A stretch of DNA of 64,000 nt from Megasphaera sp. UBA1696. GTDB lineage: Bacteria > Bacillota > Negativicutes > Veillonellales > Megasphaeraceae. The stretch is from assembly GCA_002319965.1 (NCBI GenBank), contig DCJQ01000010.1, forward strand, positions 1 to 64,000. Direction: 5' to 3'. The notes beneath the pieces were generated by a model. It was not told the origin of the DNA, made no database searches, and saw only the letters and a program-made list of their open reading frames with translations. Below, piece by piece: positions 16,768 through 25,830 of this stretch. Numbering within the stretch: position 1 is the stretch's first letter; every line of letters starts with the position of its first letter. The position numbers and the translations under genes were made by a program.

Positions 16768-18051
16768 ATGTTAGATACGAAATTCATCCGCGACCACGTA
16801 GAAGAAGTAAAGGAAAATATTAAGAATCGCCACGCCCATGCCGACGTCGACGCCTTCGTCGCCTTAGACGATAAACGGCGCGAAATCCTTCAAAAAGTCG
16901 AAGCCATGAAGAATGAACGCAATACGGTTACCAAGGAAATCAGCCAGCTCAAACGCAATAAAGAAAATGCCGACGCTCAGATTGCAGCCATGAAGAAGCT
17001 CGGCGACGACATCGACGTCCTCGATAAGGAAGTCAAGGCTGTCGAAGCAGATATGCACGCCATCCAGCTCATGATCCCCAATATGTGCCATCCGTCGGTT
17101 CCGGTCGGCAACGACGACAGCGACAACCCGGAAGTCCGCAAGTGGGGCGAACCGAAACAGTTCGACTTTGAACCCTTGAACCACTGGGACGTCGGCGAAC
17201 GCTTGGGCCTTCTCGATTCCGAACGGGCCGCAAAGGTTACCGGTGCCCGTTTCTACTACTATGTCGGCGCCGGCGCCCGCCTCGAACGAGCCGTGTACAA
17301 CTTCATGCTCGACCAGCACACGGAAAAGGACGGCTACACGGAAGTCATTCCGCCGTACATCGTCAACCGCGACTCCATGACCGGTACGGGTCAGCTGCCG
17401 AAATTTGCCGAAGATATGTATAAGCTCAATGTCGAAGGCGAAGAAATGTATATGATTCCGACGGCAGAAGTACCGCTTACCAACTACTACCGCGGTGAAA
17501 TCATCGACGGCAGTAAACTGCCGATTTACTTCACATCCCTGACACCGTGCTTCCGCGCTGAAGCCGGTTCTGCCGGCCGCGATACGCGAGGCCTCATTCG
17601 CCAGCACCAATTCCATAAAGTCGAAATGGTAAAATATTCGGCTCCGGAAACGAGCTACGATGAACTCGATAAATTGACTCAGAATGCCGAAGATATCTTA
17701 AAGGCTTTGGGCCTTCCCTATCACGTCGTCTGCCTCTGCACGGGCGACATCGGTTTTTCCGCTGCCAAGACCTTCGACGTCGAAGTCTGGTTCCCGGCTC
17801 AGGGGAAATACCGTGAAATTTCTTCGTGTTCTAATACGGAAGATTTCCAGGCACGGCGGGCTAACATCCGCTTCCGCCGGAACCCGAAGTCGAAGCCGGA
17901 ATTCGTCCATACCTTAAACGGTTCGGGCTTGGCTGTTGGCCGCACGGTTGCTGCGATTCTTGAAAACTATCAGCAGGCTGACGGCTCGGTCGTCGTACCG
18001 GAAGTCCTTCGTCCCTATATGCACTGTGACGTCATTACAAAAGAAAAATAA
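16768..18051 (+). CDS. serS: Seryl-tRNA synthetase
   Basis: SerRS loads serine on tRNA-Ser. The 427-residue product has the N-terminal two-helix coiled arm (about residues 30-105) that grips the long variable arm of tRNA-Ser. The class II catalytic core follows, with motif 2 (FRAEAGSAG, then RGLIRQHQF) and motif 3 (GSGLAVGRTVAAILEN). AGGAAG precedes the ATG. As the last gene under the serine T-box, it is co-regulated with serine synthesis, and a terminator follows. Confidence 0.97.
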   Translation: MLDTKFIRDHVEEVKENIKNRHAHADVDAFVALDDKRREILQKVEAMKNERNTVTKEISQLKRNKENADAQIAAMKKLGDDIDVLDKEVKAVEADMHAIQLMIPNMCHPSVPVGNDDSDNPEVRKWGEPKQFDFEPLNHWDVGERLGLLDSERAAKVTGARFYYYVGAGARLERAVYNFMLDQHTEKDGYTEVIPPYIVNRDSMTGTGQLPKFAEDMYKLNVEGEEMYMIPTAEVPLTNYYRGEIIDGSKLPIYFTSLTPCFRAEAGSAGRDTRGLIRQHQFHKVEMVKYSAPETSYDELDKLTQNAEDILKALGLPYHVVCLCTGDIGFSAAKTFDVEVWFPAQGKYREISSCSNTEDFQARRANIRFRRNPKSKPEFVHTLNGSGLAVGRTVAAILENYQQADGSVVVPEVLRPYMHCDVITKEK

Positions 18052-18075
18052 AAGTCTCATCCTTGAGAGGCTGCT

Positions 18076-18107
18076 AAAAAACTCCTGCCTAAAAGCAGGA
18101 GTTTTTT
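18076..18107 (+). terminator. Terminator of the serine operon
   Basis: AAAAAACTCCTGC and GCAGGAGTTTTTT form a 13 bp stem with a 6-base loop after serS. Confidence 0.92.
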
Positions 18108-18167
18108 ACTTTGTCTAGAAATAATACTATATATGTGTTTTCGTTATTTTAGACAAGGAGGTTCCTT

Positions 18168-19133
18168 ATGAATCGCGTATTGACCTTGGAGTTTGTCCGC
18201 GTTACGGAAGCGGCTGCGGTAAAAGCCGGCCGCCTTATGGGTAAGGGCGATAAGAATGGTGCCGATCAACTGGCTGTCGACGGTATGCACTCGATCTTGT
18301 CGACGGTTCCTATCGACGGCACGGTCGTCATTGGCGAAGGGGAAATGGATGAGGCCCCTATGTTATATATCGGTGAAAAAGTCGGTGCCGGCGGCGCCGA
18401 AGTCGACATTGCCGTCGATCCCTTGGAAGGCACGAATCTGACGGCAAAAGGGCAGGACGGGTCGATTTCCGTCATGGCCATTGCCGGGAAAGGTGATTTG
18501 CTCCACGCACCGGACATGTACATGGAAAAGCTCTGTGTCGGGCCGCGGGCGAAAGGGCGCATCGACTTGACGAAGTCCGTGACGGAAAACCTGCGCCGCA
18601 TCGCCGAAGGCTTAGAACGAGGCATCGATGACACGACTGTCGTCATTCTCGACCGGCCGCGCCATAAAGACCTCATCGACGAGTGCCGCAGCGCCGGTGC
18701 CCGTATCAAGCTCATTACCGACGGCGACGTCTCGCCGGCTGTCGATGCCGGTATCGAAGGCTCCGGTGTCCACGTCGTCATGGGTATCGGCGGCGCTCCG
18801 GAAGGCGTCCTGGCGGCCGCGGCTTTGAAGTGCCTCGGCGGCGACATGCAGGCCCGTCTCATTCCTTATACTGATGAAGAACGGCAGCGCTGCCTGGATA
18901 TGGGTATCAAAGATGTCAACAAGGTCCTGACCCTCGACGATTTGGTCAAGGGCGATGACTGCATTTTCTCGGCGACAGCCATTACCGACACGCCCATGAT
19001 GCGCGGCGTTCAGTACTTTGGCGGCGGCGCCCGGACGATGTCCGTCGTCATGCGTTACCGCAGCGGAACGATTCGTTTTATCGATACCTTCCACCGCTTC
19101 AACAAAGAAGCGAAATGGAGTATCCACCTATAA
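18168..19133 (+). CDS. glpX: Class II fructose-1,6-bisphosphatase
   Basis: GlpX removes the 1-phosphate of fructose 1,6-bisphosphate in gluconeogenesis. The 321-residue protein has the metal-binding EGEMDEAPM segment and the DPLEGT motif of the lithium-sensitive phosphatase family, plus the GIGGAPEG loop. It has a good AAGGAGG site and is a monocistronic gene between two terminators. Gluconeogenic growth on lactate, as known for Megasphaera, would need such an enzyme. Confidence 0.95.
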   Translation: MNRVLTLEFVRVTEAAAVKAGRLMGKGDKNGADQLAVDGMHSILSTVPIDGTVVIGEGEMDEAPMLYIGEKVGAGGAEVDIAVDPLEGTNLTAKGQDGSISVMAIAGKGDLLHAPDMYMEKLCVGPRAKGRIDLTKSVTENLRRIAEGLERGIDDTTVVILDRPRHKDLIDECRSAGARIKLITDGDVSPAVDAGIEGSGVHVVMGIGGAPEGVLAAAALKCLGGDMQARLIPYTDEERQRCLDMGIKDVNKVLTLDDLVKGDDCIFSATAITDTPMMRGVQYFGGGARTMSVVMRYRSGTIRFIDTFHRFNKEAKWSIHL

Positions 19134-19156
19134 CATTTCCTTTACAAGGTATTCCT

Positions 19157-19197
19157 AAAAAAGGGCTTGTCGCCTAGGCGCCAAGCCTTTTTTTTTC
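19157..19197 (+). terminator. Terminator after glpX
   Basis: AAAAAAGGGCTTG and the inner CGCC/GGCG arms fold into a long stem followed by nine T. Confidence 0.88.
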
Positions 19198-19243
19198 TTT
19201 CCGTTTATGGTAGAATAATTTGATAGTAATTATATGCTCAATA

Positions 19244-19282
19244 AAATGGCATCTTCAGGCGCCGCGTCTTTGGAGGCCATTT
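19244..19282 (+). repeat. Inverted repeat in the murA leader
   Basis: AAATGGC (19244-19250) and GCCATTT (19276-19282) enclose a GC-rich loop about 40 bases before murA. No T run follows. It may be a leader hairpin; function unknown. Confidence 0.5.
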
Positions 19283-19320
19283 AGATAAAACTACTCGAAT
19301 ACTATTAGGAGGCACCAGAA

Positions 19321-20595
19321 TTGGAGAAACTTGTTATTCATGGTGGAAAGCCCTTACAGGGCACTGTTCGCGTCAGTGGGGCTAAAAATGCCGTACTGCC
19401 CATTATCGTCGCATCTATGTTGGGAACGACGAAAAGTACATTGACCGAGATTCCGAAGCTCGCTGACGTCCATACCGTCTGCGACGTCATCGAATCCCTC
19501 GGCGTCCATATAGAACACCCCGAAAGAGATACCCTTATCATTGATGCCCATGAGTTGACATCGACGACGGCACCGTATGATTTGGTCCGCCGCATGCGTG
19601 CGTCCTTTTTAGTTATGGGACCGCTCTTGGCCCGCAAGGGGAGGGCACAGATTTCCCTGCCCGGCGGCTGCTCCATCGGTGCGCGTCCGATTGACTTGCA
19701 CCTCAAGGCCTTTGAAGCCATGGGCGCCGTCATCAACCTTGAAAACGGCGATATCGAAGCCGTAGCCCCCAATGGGCTGCAGGGCGCTCAGATTTACTTG
19801 GATTTCCCCAGTGTCGGTGCGACGGAAAACATCATCATGGCTGCTTCCATGGCCAATGGCAAGACGGTCCTTGAAAATGCTGCTGAAGAACCGGAAATCG
19901 TCGATTTGGCAACCTATTTGAACAGCATGGGTGCCAACATTCGCGGTGCCGGTACCAACGTCATCCGCATCGAAGGGGTCAAGGAACTCCATGGTGCCAG
20001 CCACGCCGTTATTCCTGACCGCATCGAGGCCGGTACCTTTATGATCGGGGCCGCTATGACCAAGGGCAACATCTTCGTTGAAAATGCCATTTCAGAGCAT
20101 TTGAAACCCCTTATCTCTAAGTTAAAAGAAGTCGGTGCCGAAGTAGAGGAAGAAATCGACGGTATCCGCGTCATCGGCCATGAACCCTTGCGGCCGGCCG
20201 ATATAAAGACTTTGCCGTATCCCGGTTTTCCGACGGATATGCAGGCTCAGTTCATGGCTTTGACGACGCTCTGCCAAGGAACGAGCGTCGTTACGGAAAC
20301 GGTCTTTGAAAACCGCTTCATGCACGTCGATGAATTTAAACGGATGGGTGCTAAAATCCGGATTGAAGGACGCAGCGCCATCGTAGAAGGCATAGAACAG
20401 CTTAAAGGCGCCTCGGTCAATGCCACCGACCTGCGTGCCGGAGCCGCCCTGGTCCTGGCGGGCTTGGTCGCTGAAGGCGAAACGGAAGTCGGTTATCTAT
20501 ACCACATCGACCGTGGTTACGATAATTTTGTATTAAAATTACAAAGGCTAGGTGCAGATATTGTTCGCGTCAATATTGAGGAAGAAGAAAACTAA
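19321..20595 (+). CDS. murA: UDP-N-acetylglucosamine 1-carboxyvinyltransferase
   Basis: MurA makes the first committed step of peptidoglycan synthesis by adding enolpyruvate from PEP to UDP-GlcNAc. The 424-residue protein has Lys22 in SGAKNA and the catalytic, fosfomycin-reactive Cys117 in PGGCSIGARP, and the PTDMQAQ motif with its Asp. It starts at TTG with AGGAGG eight bases upstream. The end overlaps the MreB-type gene by about 40 bases, so both are likely made from one message. A B. subtilis murAA-mbl order is comparable. Confidence 0.96.
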   Translation: MEKLVIHGGKPLQGTVRVSGAKNAVLPIIVASMLGTTKSTLTEIPKLADVHTVCDVIESLGVHIEHPERDTLIIDAHELTSTTAPYDLVRRMRASFLVMGPLLARKGRAQISLPGGCSIGARPIDLHLKAFEAMGAVINLENGDIEAVAPNGLQGAQIYLDFPSVGATENIIMAASMANGKTVLENAAEEPEIVDLATYLNSMGANIRGAGTNVIRIEGVKELHGASHAVIPDRIEAGTFMIGAAMTKGNIFVENAISEHLKPLISKLKEVGAEVEEEIDGIRVIGHEPLRPADIKTLPYPGFPTDMQAQFMALTTLCQGTSVVTETVFENRFMHVDEFKRMGAKIRIEGRSAIVEGIEQLKGASVNATDLRAGAALVLAGLVAEGETEVGYLYHIDRGYDNFVLKLQRLGADIVRVNIEEEEN

Positions 20596-21649
20596 AAAAA
20601 AGGTACAGCCGGCACGGCATTCTCGCTCGTTCTTTTTATCGAACTGGTTTGCCAGTGATATTGCCATTGATTTGGGGACGGCCAACATTATTGTATTCGT
20701 TAAAAATAAGGGCATCGTCGTCAATGAGCCGGCCGTCATCGCCGTCGATACGATGGAAAATAAGGTCGTTGCCATCGGCCGCGAAGCGCAGGCTATGATC
20801 GGGCGGACGCCGCGCAACATCCACGCCTACCATCCCCTTCGCAACGGCGTCATTGCCGACTACGATGCGACGGAGTATATGCTGCGGTATTTCATCCGCC
20901 GGGCTATTGGGAAATACTTGTTTTTTAAACCCCGCGTCGTCATCTGTGTTCCGTCGAGCGTTACCAACGTCGAACGGAGAGCTGTCATCGAAGCGGCCAT
21001 GCAGGCCGGAGCCAGAAAGACGACGGTCATGGAAGAACCGCTGGCAGCGGCTATCGGGGCCGGCCTCGATATTGCCACGTCGAACGGTTCTATGGTCGTC
21101 GATATGGGCGGAGGCACGACGGACGTTGCCGTTCTCAGCCTGAGCGGCATCGTCATCAGCGAATCCCTGCGTATCGGCAGCAACACCTTTGATGAAGCCA
21201 TCATCCGTTATTTGGAAAAGATAAAGCACGTCACCATTGGCCAGCACACGGCAGAAGAGCTGAAAATCCTCATCGGCACGGCTATGAGCGACGGCCGCCG
21301 CATGACGGCTGACGTCCGCGGCCGCAGCACGGAAACGGGACTTCCCGTATCGATTGACATCGATTCACAGGAAATCCGCCTGGCCATCGACGAGCCGATT
21401 CAGACCGTCCTAAAGACGATCGTTTCCATCTTAGAAAAGACACCGCCCGAACTGGCGGCGGACATTGCTGATCACGGCATCGTCCTCACCGGCGGCGGAT
21501 TACTTCTCGATAGTTTTGACCGTCTTATTTCCCGTACGACCGGCATGGCAGCCTATCTTTGCGAAGATCCGCTGCTCTGCGTGGCCCATGGTGCCGGCAA
21601 GGCCGTCCGAGAAATGGACCGCTTAAAAGATAGTTTTGATGATTTATAA
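20552..21649 (+). CDS. mbl: MreB/Mbl-family actin-like cytoskeletal protein
   Basis: MreB-type filaments guide cell-wall synthesis under the membrane. The 365-residue product has the phosphate-1 motif (AIDLGTAN), the phosphate-2 motif (DMGGGTTDVAV) and the adenosine loop (LTGGGLLLDSF). The body is normal, but the N-terminus has a basic extension of about 35 residues. The start is unclear: GTG at 20552 with AAAGG upstream, TTG at 20561 or TTG at 20576, all inside murA. No mreC, mreD or rodA lies beside it. The Mbl name is chosen for the murA link; MreB or MreBH are possible. Confidence 0.85.
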   Translation: MQILFASILRKKKTKKKVQPARHSRSFFLSNWFASDIAIDLGTANIIVFVKNKGIVVNEPAVIAVDTMENKVVAIGREAQAMIGRTPRNIHAYHPLRNGVIADYDATEYMLRYFIRRAIGKYLFFKPRVVICVPSSVTNVERRAVIEAAMQAGARKTTVMEEPLAAAIGAGLDIATSNGSMVVDMGGGTTDVAVLSLSGIVISESLRIGSNTFDEAIIRYLEKIKHVTIGQHTAEELKILIGTAMSDGRRMTADVRGRSTETGLPVSIDIDSQEIRLAIDEPIQTVLKTIVSILEKTPPELAADIADHGIVLTGGGLLLDSFDRLISRTTGMAAYLCEDPLLCVAHGAGKAVREMDRLKDSFDDL

Positions 21650-21692
21650 CTGTTTCGCTCTTTCAGTGAAATAGGAAATGGAGGGAGCCGTC

Positions 21693-21983
21693 ATGAAAAA
21701 ACTTTACAGACTCGCCGTATTAGCCGGACTCGCCGGTCTTCTTGCGATGCCGGCAGCTGCGGCTGATGTATCCTATATAACCGTATTGAGCGGCAGCGTC
21801 GTCAGTGTAGCCCCTGTCGGTGCCGCTGTTAAAGAAGGAGATGTTCTCCTTACGGTCAATTCCTTAGCCGGCCCGATGCCGGCAGCCCGTTCTGATAAAG
21901 ACGGTGTTGTCAAATCGGTCCTCGTCCAGCCGGGCTCGCAGGTACAGCAGGGCGCCGTTGTCGTCGTGGTGGAAACGAAATGA
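21693..21983 (+). CDS. Small secreted biotinyl/lipoyl-like domain protein
   Basis: A 96-residue protein with a signal peptide (lysines, then a hydrophobic run, AAA cleavage near residue 24). The rest looks like a single barrel-sandwich domain, as in biotinyl carriers and HlyD adaptors: GAAVKEGDVLLTV, a GPMPAARSDKDG hairpin and PGSQVQQGAVVVVVE. The MKM biotin site is absent, so it is not a biotin carrier. The ATG follows GGAGGGAG. Its stop overlaps the start of the S55 protease gene (ATGA), so the two are co-translated and may act together in the envelope. Function unknown. Confidence 0.75.
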   Translation: MKKLYRLAVLAGLAGLLAMPAAAADVSYITVLSGSVVSVAPVGAAVKEGDVLLTVNSLAGPMPAARSDKDGVVKSVLVQPGSQVQQGAVVVVVETK

Positions 21984-23998
21984 TGAAATCCTCCATGATG
22001 AAGAAAGTCTCTGCTTTACGGCGTTTGGTGGGCCGGGTCTGTCTGACTGCGGCCTTTTCCTGTCTTTTGGCGGTTTCGGTACAGGCTCAGGAATTTATGA
22101 ACGTCAGTGACGTCCAAATCGGTATGACCGGCTATGCCAAGACCGTCGTTCAAGGGACGGAAATCCAGACCTTCCCCGTTGAAATCTTAGGGGTCATGAA
22201 AAACAGCGGCCCGTCGGGGGATTTGATTCTGGCCAAGTTTTCCGGTCCCCTCATCGAACAGACCGGAGGCATTGCCCAAGGGATGAGCGGCAGTCCGGTT
22301 TACATCGACGGTAAGCTCCTCGGCGCCGTTGCCTACGGCTGGTCCTTTACCAACTCCCGCATCGGCATGATTACGCCCATCAACGACATGTTGAAACTGT
22401 GGAATGTGCCGACCAAGGAAGAAATCCGTCCCTTCAACGCCCGTGAATCGTCGCTCATTCCCATTGCTACGCCGCTGATGATGTCCGGCTTTGATACGAC
22501 GTCGGCCGAGTGGATGAAGAGCAAGCTGCCCGATTATAATTTCATGCCCGTCGATACGGCATCGGCCGGCACCGATGATGTCGCCATGCCTTTAGAACCC
22601 GGCAGCAGTGTCGCTGCCGCCTTCGTTAACGGTGATATGAAGATGGGCGCTATCGGTACGGTCACCTACGTCGACAACGATCACATCGTCGCCTTTGGTC
22701 ATCCTTTTTTGAAAAAGGGCAGCATCAATTATTTCATGCATAATGCCTATATTTTTACGGTTGTCAACAATATGTCCAGCTCTTTCAAATTAGGATCTAT
22801 CGGTGCTGAAGTCGGTAAGATTACCCAGGATCGGGGCGCCGGCATCAGCGGTCAGTACAACTACCTGGCACCGGGTATCCCCGTTACGATCAACGTACGC
22901 GATACCGATACCGATACGACCATGACGAAACGCGTTAAGATCATTGAAGACAATGAACTGACTCCGGTTTTAGCCGCGACGACGGTCTATAATACGGTCA
23001 ATAAGACCATCGATCGCACCGGCGGCGGCACGGCGACCTTGTCCTATACCATTCGCTCGTCTAATGGCCGCGATAAGGATATTACCCGCCACAATATGTA
23101 TTATTCCGAAGAAAATATCAATGAAAAGAGCATTGATGAGTTGTACAATGTTCTCGATATCTTAAAGCATAACGAATTTATTGATTATCCCGTTCTCGAT
23201 ATCACCATGAACGTCGATATTACCCAGGCCCGCAAGTCGGCCACCATCGTCGATGCCACAGCCGCTCCGGTCGTCGTCAGCCCCGGAGACAACGTATACT
23301 TCAAAGTCAAGCTCCATCCCTACCGTGGTGTCGATGAAGTGAAGACCATGAGCTTTACCGTGCCCAAGGATCAGCCCTTGGGGGATATGGTATTAGAAGT
23401 CCGCGGCGGCGGTGTCATCCCTTTGCCGTATTTGATCGAAAAGCAGCGCTACAACTTGACCGATGAAATCATCAAGCGCCTTCGTCGCTACAAAGATTTT
23501 GACGCCTTGAAGAAAGAAATCGACAAGGAAGATTCCAATAATGATTTGGTCATTGAAATCCTCAATCAGGGCGTCAGCATGATCAATGAAAGCGGGACCA
23601 AGGTGAGCAAGGAGAAAATCCGCGGTAAAGAACCGGGAACCAGTGCCAAAGATGTCATTAAGCCGAGCAAGCATAATGTGGGCGACGACAATCAAAGTGA
23701 TGCCAAGTCGTCCATCGCTACGCCGTACATCGTCAAAGGCGACGGCCAGATAACGATTAAAGTCGTAACTCCGGAAAAACGCGATGCCTTCCTCGCCAAG
23801 AACCACAATATCAATGAAGCCAAGGCGATTATCGGTGATGAATCGGATGGAGCGTCCCAAGATGACGAACTGGTAAAATCCGACAAGACCGATGACAGCA
23901 AGGATGCGGATAAAAAGAACGACAAGAATCAAGATAAGGACGGCGGTAAAGATACGGCTTCCGTGATCCGAACGGTCGACCTCGATATGTTCCATTGA
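21980..23998 (+). CDS. Secreted SpoIVB (S55) peptidase-domain protein
   Basis: A 672-residue envelope protein with a signal peptide (cleavage near residue 36). It carries the SpoIVB signature GMSGSPVY with the likely nucleophile Ser103, and later a GTVTYVD plus AFGHPF segment with His241. In B. subtilis SpoIVB the His comes before the Ser, so the order here looks permuted; similar proteins exist in non-spore-formers. A central beta-rich part follows, and the last 130 residues are rich in Lys, Asp and Ser and likely disordered. It is coupled to the small barrel protein by ATGA. Proteolysis is not proved; a scaffold role is possible. Confidence 0.8.
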   Translation: MMKSSMMKKVSALRRLVGRVCLTAAFSCLLAVSVQAQEFMNVSDVQIGMTGYAKTVVQGTEIQTFPVEILGVMKNSGPSGDLILAKFSGPLIEQTGGIAQGMSGSPVYIDGKLLGAVAYGWSFTNSRIGMITPINDMLKLWNVPTKEEIRPFNARESSLIPIATPLMMSGFDTTSAEWMKSKLPDYNFMPVDTASAGTDDVAMPLEPGSSVAAAFVNGDMKMGAIGTVTYVDNDHIVAFGHPFLKKGSINYFMHNAYIFTVVNNMSSSFKLGSIGAEVGKITQDRGAGISGQYNYLAPGIPVTINVRDTDTDTTMTKRVKIIEDNELTPVLAATTVYNTVNKTIDRTGGGTATLSYTIRSSNGRDKDITRHNMYYSEENINEKSIDELYNVLDILKHNEFIDYPVLDITMNVDITQARKSATIVDATAAPVVVSPGDNVYFKVKLHPYRGVDEVKTMSFTVPKDQPLGDMVLEVRGGGVIPLPYLIEKQRYNLTDEIIKRLRRYKDFDALKKEIDKEDSNNDLVIEILNQGVSMINESGTKVSKEKIRGKEPGTSAKDVIKPSKHNVGDDNQSDAKSSIATPYIVKGDGQITIKVVTPEKRDAFLAKNHNINEAKAIIGDESDGASQDDELVKSDKTDDSKDADKKNDKNQDKDGGKDTASVIRTVDLDMFH

Positions 23999-24050
23999 TC
24001 GTAAAACCGGCTCTTTTACCGGGCAAATCGACCTGCTTTAATAAGACCTG

Positions 24051-24078
24051 AAAAGGGCTGTCTTCGGACAGCCCTTTT
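24051..24078 (+). terminator. Terminator after the S55 protease
   Basis: AAAAGGGCTGTC and GACAGCCCTTTT form a perfect 12 bp stem with a TTCG tetraloop. Confidence 0.93.
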
Positions 24079-24238
24079 TACTTGCCATTTTTCGCATAAA
24101 ATGCTATTATTTTACCTATGGAAACTCAAATTAGAAATTTAGTTTTCAGCCTTTATCAGTCTTCTCAAGAATCTCCCCCCTTCTATAAGCGGGAGAGGTT
24201 CAATTTCTCACAATTTAGGCACAATTAAATATTGGTGT

Positions 24239-24267
24239 TTTACATCCATTTTTAATAATGGTATAGT
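24239..24267 (+). promoter_or_regulatory. Promoter of the mla-tolC block
   Basis: TTTACA and TATAGT with a 17-base spacer, about 37 bases before mlaE. Between the previous terminator and this promoter I see only a TCTCCC/GGGAGA dyad (24172-24196) of unknown role. Confidence 0.75.
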
Positions 24268-24304
24268 AAAAGTAGTCTACTACTTAGGGAAAGGGCGGTC
24301 TTTC

Positions 24305-25069
24305 ATGCAGAAACTTTTAGAAGACATTGGGAAGTTTACCATCCATGTCTTTGAACAAGTCGGTGTTATCGCCATCCTTTTTGCCCGGACGCTGCGCCAG
24401 CTTCCGAAGAACCAACGGCAGCTGATGTTCAATCAGATGGCTCATCTCGGCGTCAATTCCCTGCCCATCGTCAGTATGACCCTGCTCTTTGCCGGCATGG
24501 TCATGACCTTGCAGATTGTCGACATTCTCCTGCGCTACGGAGCACAGTCGACCTTAGGCGGCGTCATGTCCGTGGCTATGGGGCGTGAGTTGGGTCCTAT
24601 CTTAACGGGCGTCGTCATGGCCGGCCGCGTCGGTGCTGCTATGACGGCAGAAATAGGGACCATGAAGGTCACCGAGCAAATCGATGCCCTGCGCTGCATG
24701 GCCGTCAATCCTATTGCTTATTTGGTCGTTCCTCGATTTATTGCCTGCGTCATCATGGTGCCGATGCTGGCTTTTTACGGCTACGTCATCGGGACGGCCG
24801 GCGGCTACGGCGTGGCGACCCTCGGGGCCGGTCTGACGCATTTTACGTATGTAAATTCGATTGAATTATTTACGAACATAAGCGATGTCGTCCTGGGCAT
24901 GGTCAAAGCCATGTTTTTTGGCGGTATCATTGCCCTCGTTGCCTGCAATGAAGGCATGAATGCTCAAAGCGGTGCTGAAGGCGTCGGTCAGGCGACGACG
25001 AAATCCGTCGTGACATCGATCATCTTTATTTTTATCTGCAACTATATCTTATCCGTTTTATTATATTGA
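24305..25069 (+). CDS. mlaE: MlaE-family phospholipid ABC transporter permease
   Basis: MlaE is the inner-membrane permease of the Mla lipid pathway, which moves phospholipid between the inner and outer membranes. The 254-residue protein has the expected five or so membrane segments and the conserved ELGPILTGVVMAGRVGA region followed by AEIGTMKVTEQIDAL, the cytoplasmic helix that docks on the ATPase. It leads an operon with mlaF and mlaD. A good promoter lies in front. Confidence 0.94.
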   Translation: MQKLLEDIGKFTIHVFEQVGVIAILFARTLRQLPKNQRQLMFNQMAHLGVNSLPIVSMTLLFAGMVMTLQIVDILLRYGAQSTLGGVMSVAMGRELGPILTGVVMAGRVGAAMTAEIGTMKVTEQIDALRCMAVNPIAYLVVPRFIACVIMVPMLAFYGYVIGTAGGYGVATLGAGLTHFTYVNSIELFTNISDVVLGMVKAMFFGGIIALVACNEGMNAQSGAEGVGQATTKSVVTSIIFIFICNYILSVLLY

Positions 25070-25077
25070 GGAGAATC

Positions 25078-25830
25078 ATGATTCGTCTTCGCGATGTGAC
25101 CGTCGCTTATGGCGATAAGGTCATACTGGACAACATTAATTTAGACATTCATCAGGGAGAGACCTTGGCCGTCCTCGGTGCCAGCGGTTCCGGCAAGAGC
25201 ACGATCCTGCGCCTCATCATCGGTCTGCAAAAGCCGACAAGGGGCCATGTTTTCTTCCATGATACGGATATTACAGCTTATGATGAAGACCAGCTGATGG
25301 AGGTTCGCCGTCACATGGGGATGGTTTTTCAGTATTCAGCCCTCTTCGATTCCATGACGGTTGGCGAAAACGTAGCCTTCGGCCTTCGTCAACATACTCA
25401 CGACGATGCGGCGACGCGGCAGCGAATCGTCAAGGAAAAACTGCATCTCGTAGGTCTCGATGGGATCGAAGATATGATGCCCAATGATTTATCCGGCGGT
25501 ATGAAAAAACGGGTCAGTTTGGCCAGGGCCATTGCCCTTGATCCGCAGGTCATCCTCTATGATGAACCGACGGCCGGCCTAGATCCGCTGCGCTGCATGG
25601 ATATCAATCGTCTGGTCGTCAGCATGCAAAAACAGATTCACGCCACCTCGGTCATCGTTACCCACGATATGGATTCGGCTTTTTTTGTCGCCGACCGGTT
25701 GGCTTATTTACAGGATGGGCGTTTTCGGCTCATTGCCGATAAAAAAAGTTTTGCCCAAACTGATGACGAAGACGTTCAACGCTTTATCCACGGCGGTCGT
25801 CTTCCGGAAGAAAGAGGGGATAGTCTATGA
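25078..25830 (+). CDS. mlaF: MlaF-family ABC transporter ATPase
   Basis: This 250-residue ATPase drives the Mla phospholipid transporter. Walker A is GASGSGKST (about 37-45), the signature is LSGGMKKR, and Walker B with the catalytic Glu is ILYDEPTAGLDP; the switch His is in VTHD. The ATG follows GAGGAG. A longer reading starts at a TTG overlapping the mlaE stop, without a ribosome site. It overlaps mlaD by ATGA. Confidence 0.95.
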   Translation: MIRLRDVTVAYGDKVILDNINLDIHQGETLAVLGASGSGKSTILRLIIGLQKPTRGHVFFHDTDITAYDEDQLMEVRRHMGMVFQYSALFDSMTVGENVAFGLRQHTHDDAATRQRIVKEKLHLVGLDGIEDMMPNDLSGGMKKRVSLARAIALDPQVILYDEPTAGLDPLRCMDINRLVVSMQKQIHATSVIVTHDMDSAFFVADRLAYLQDGRFRLIADKKSFAQTDDEDVQRFIHGGRLPEERGDSL

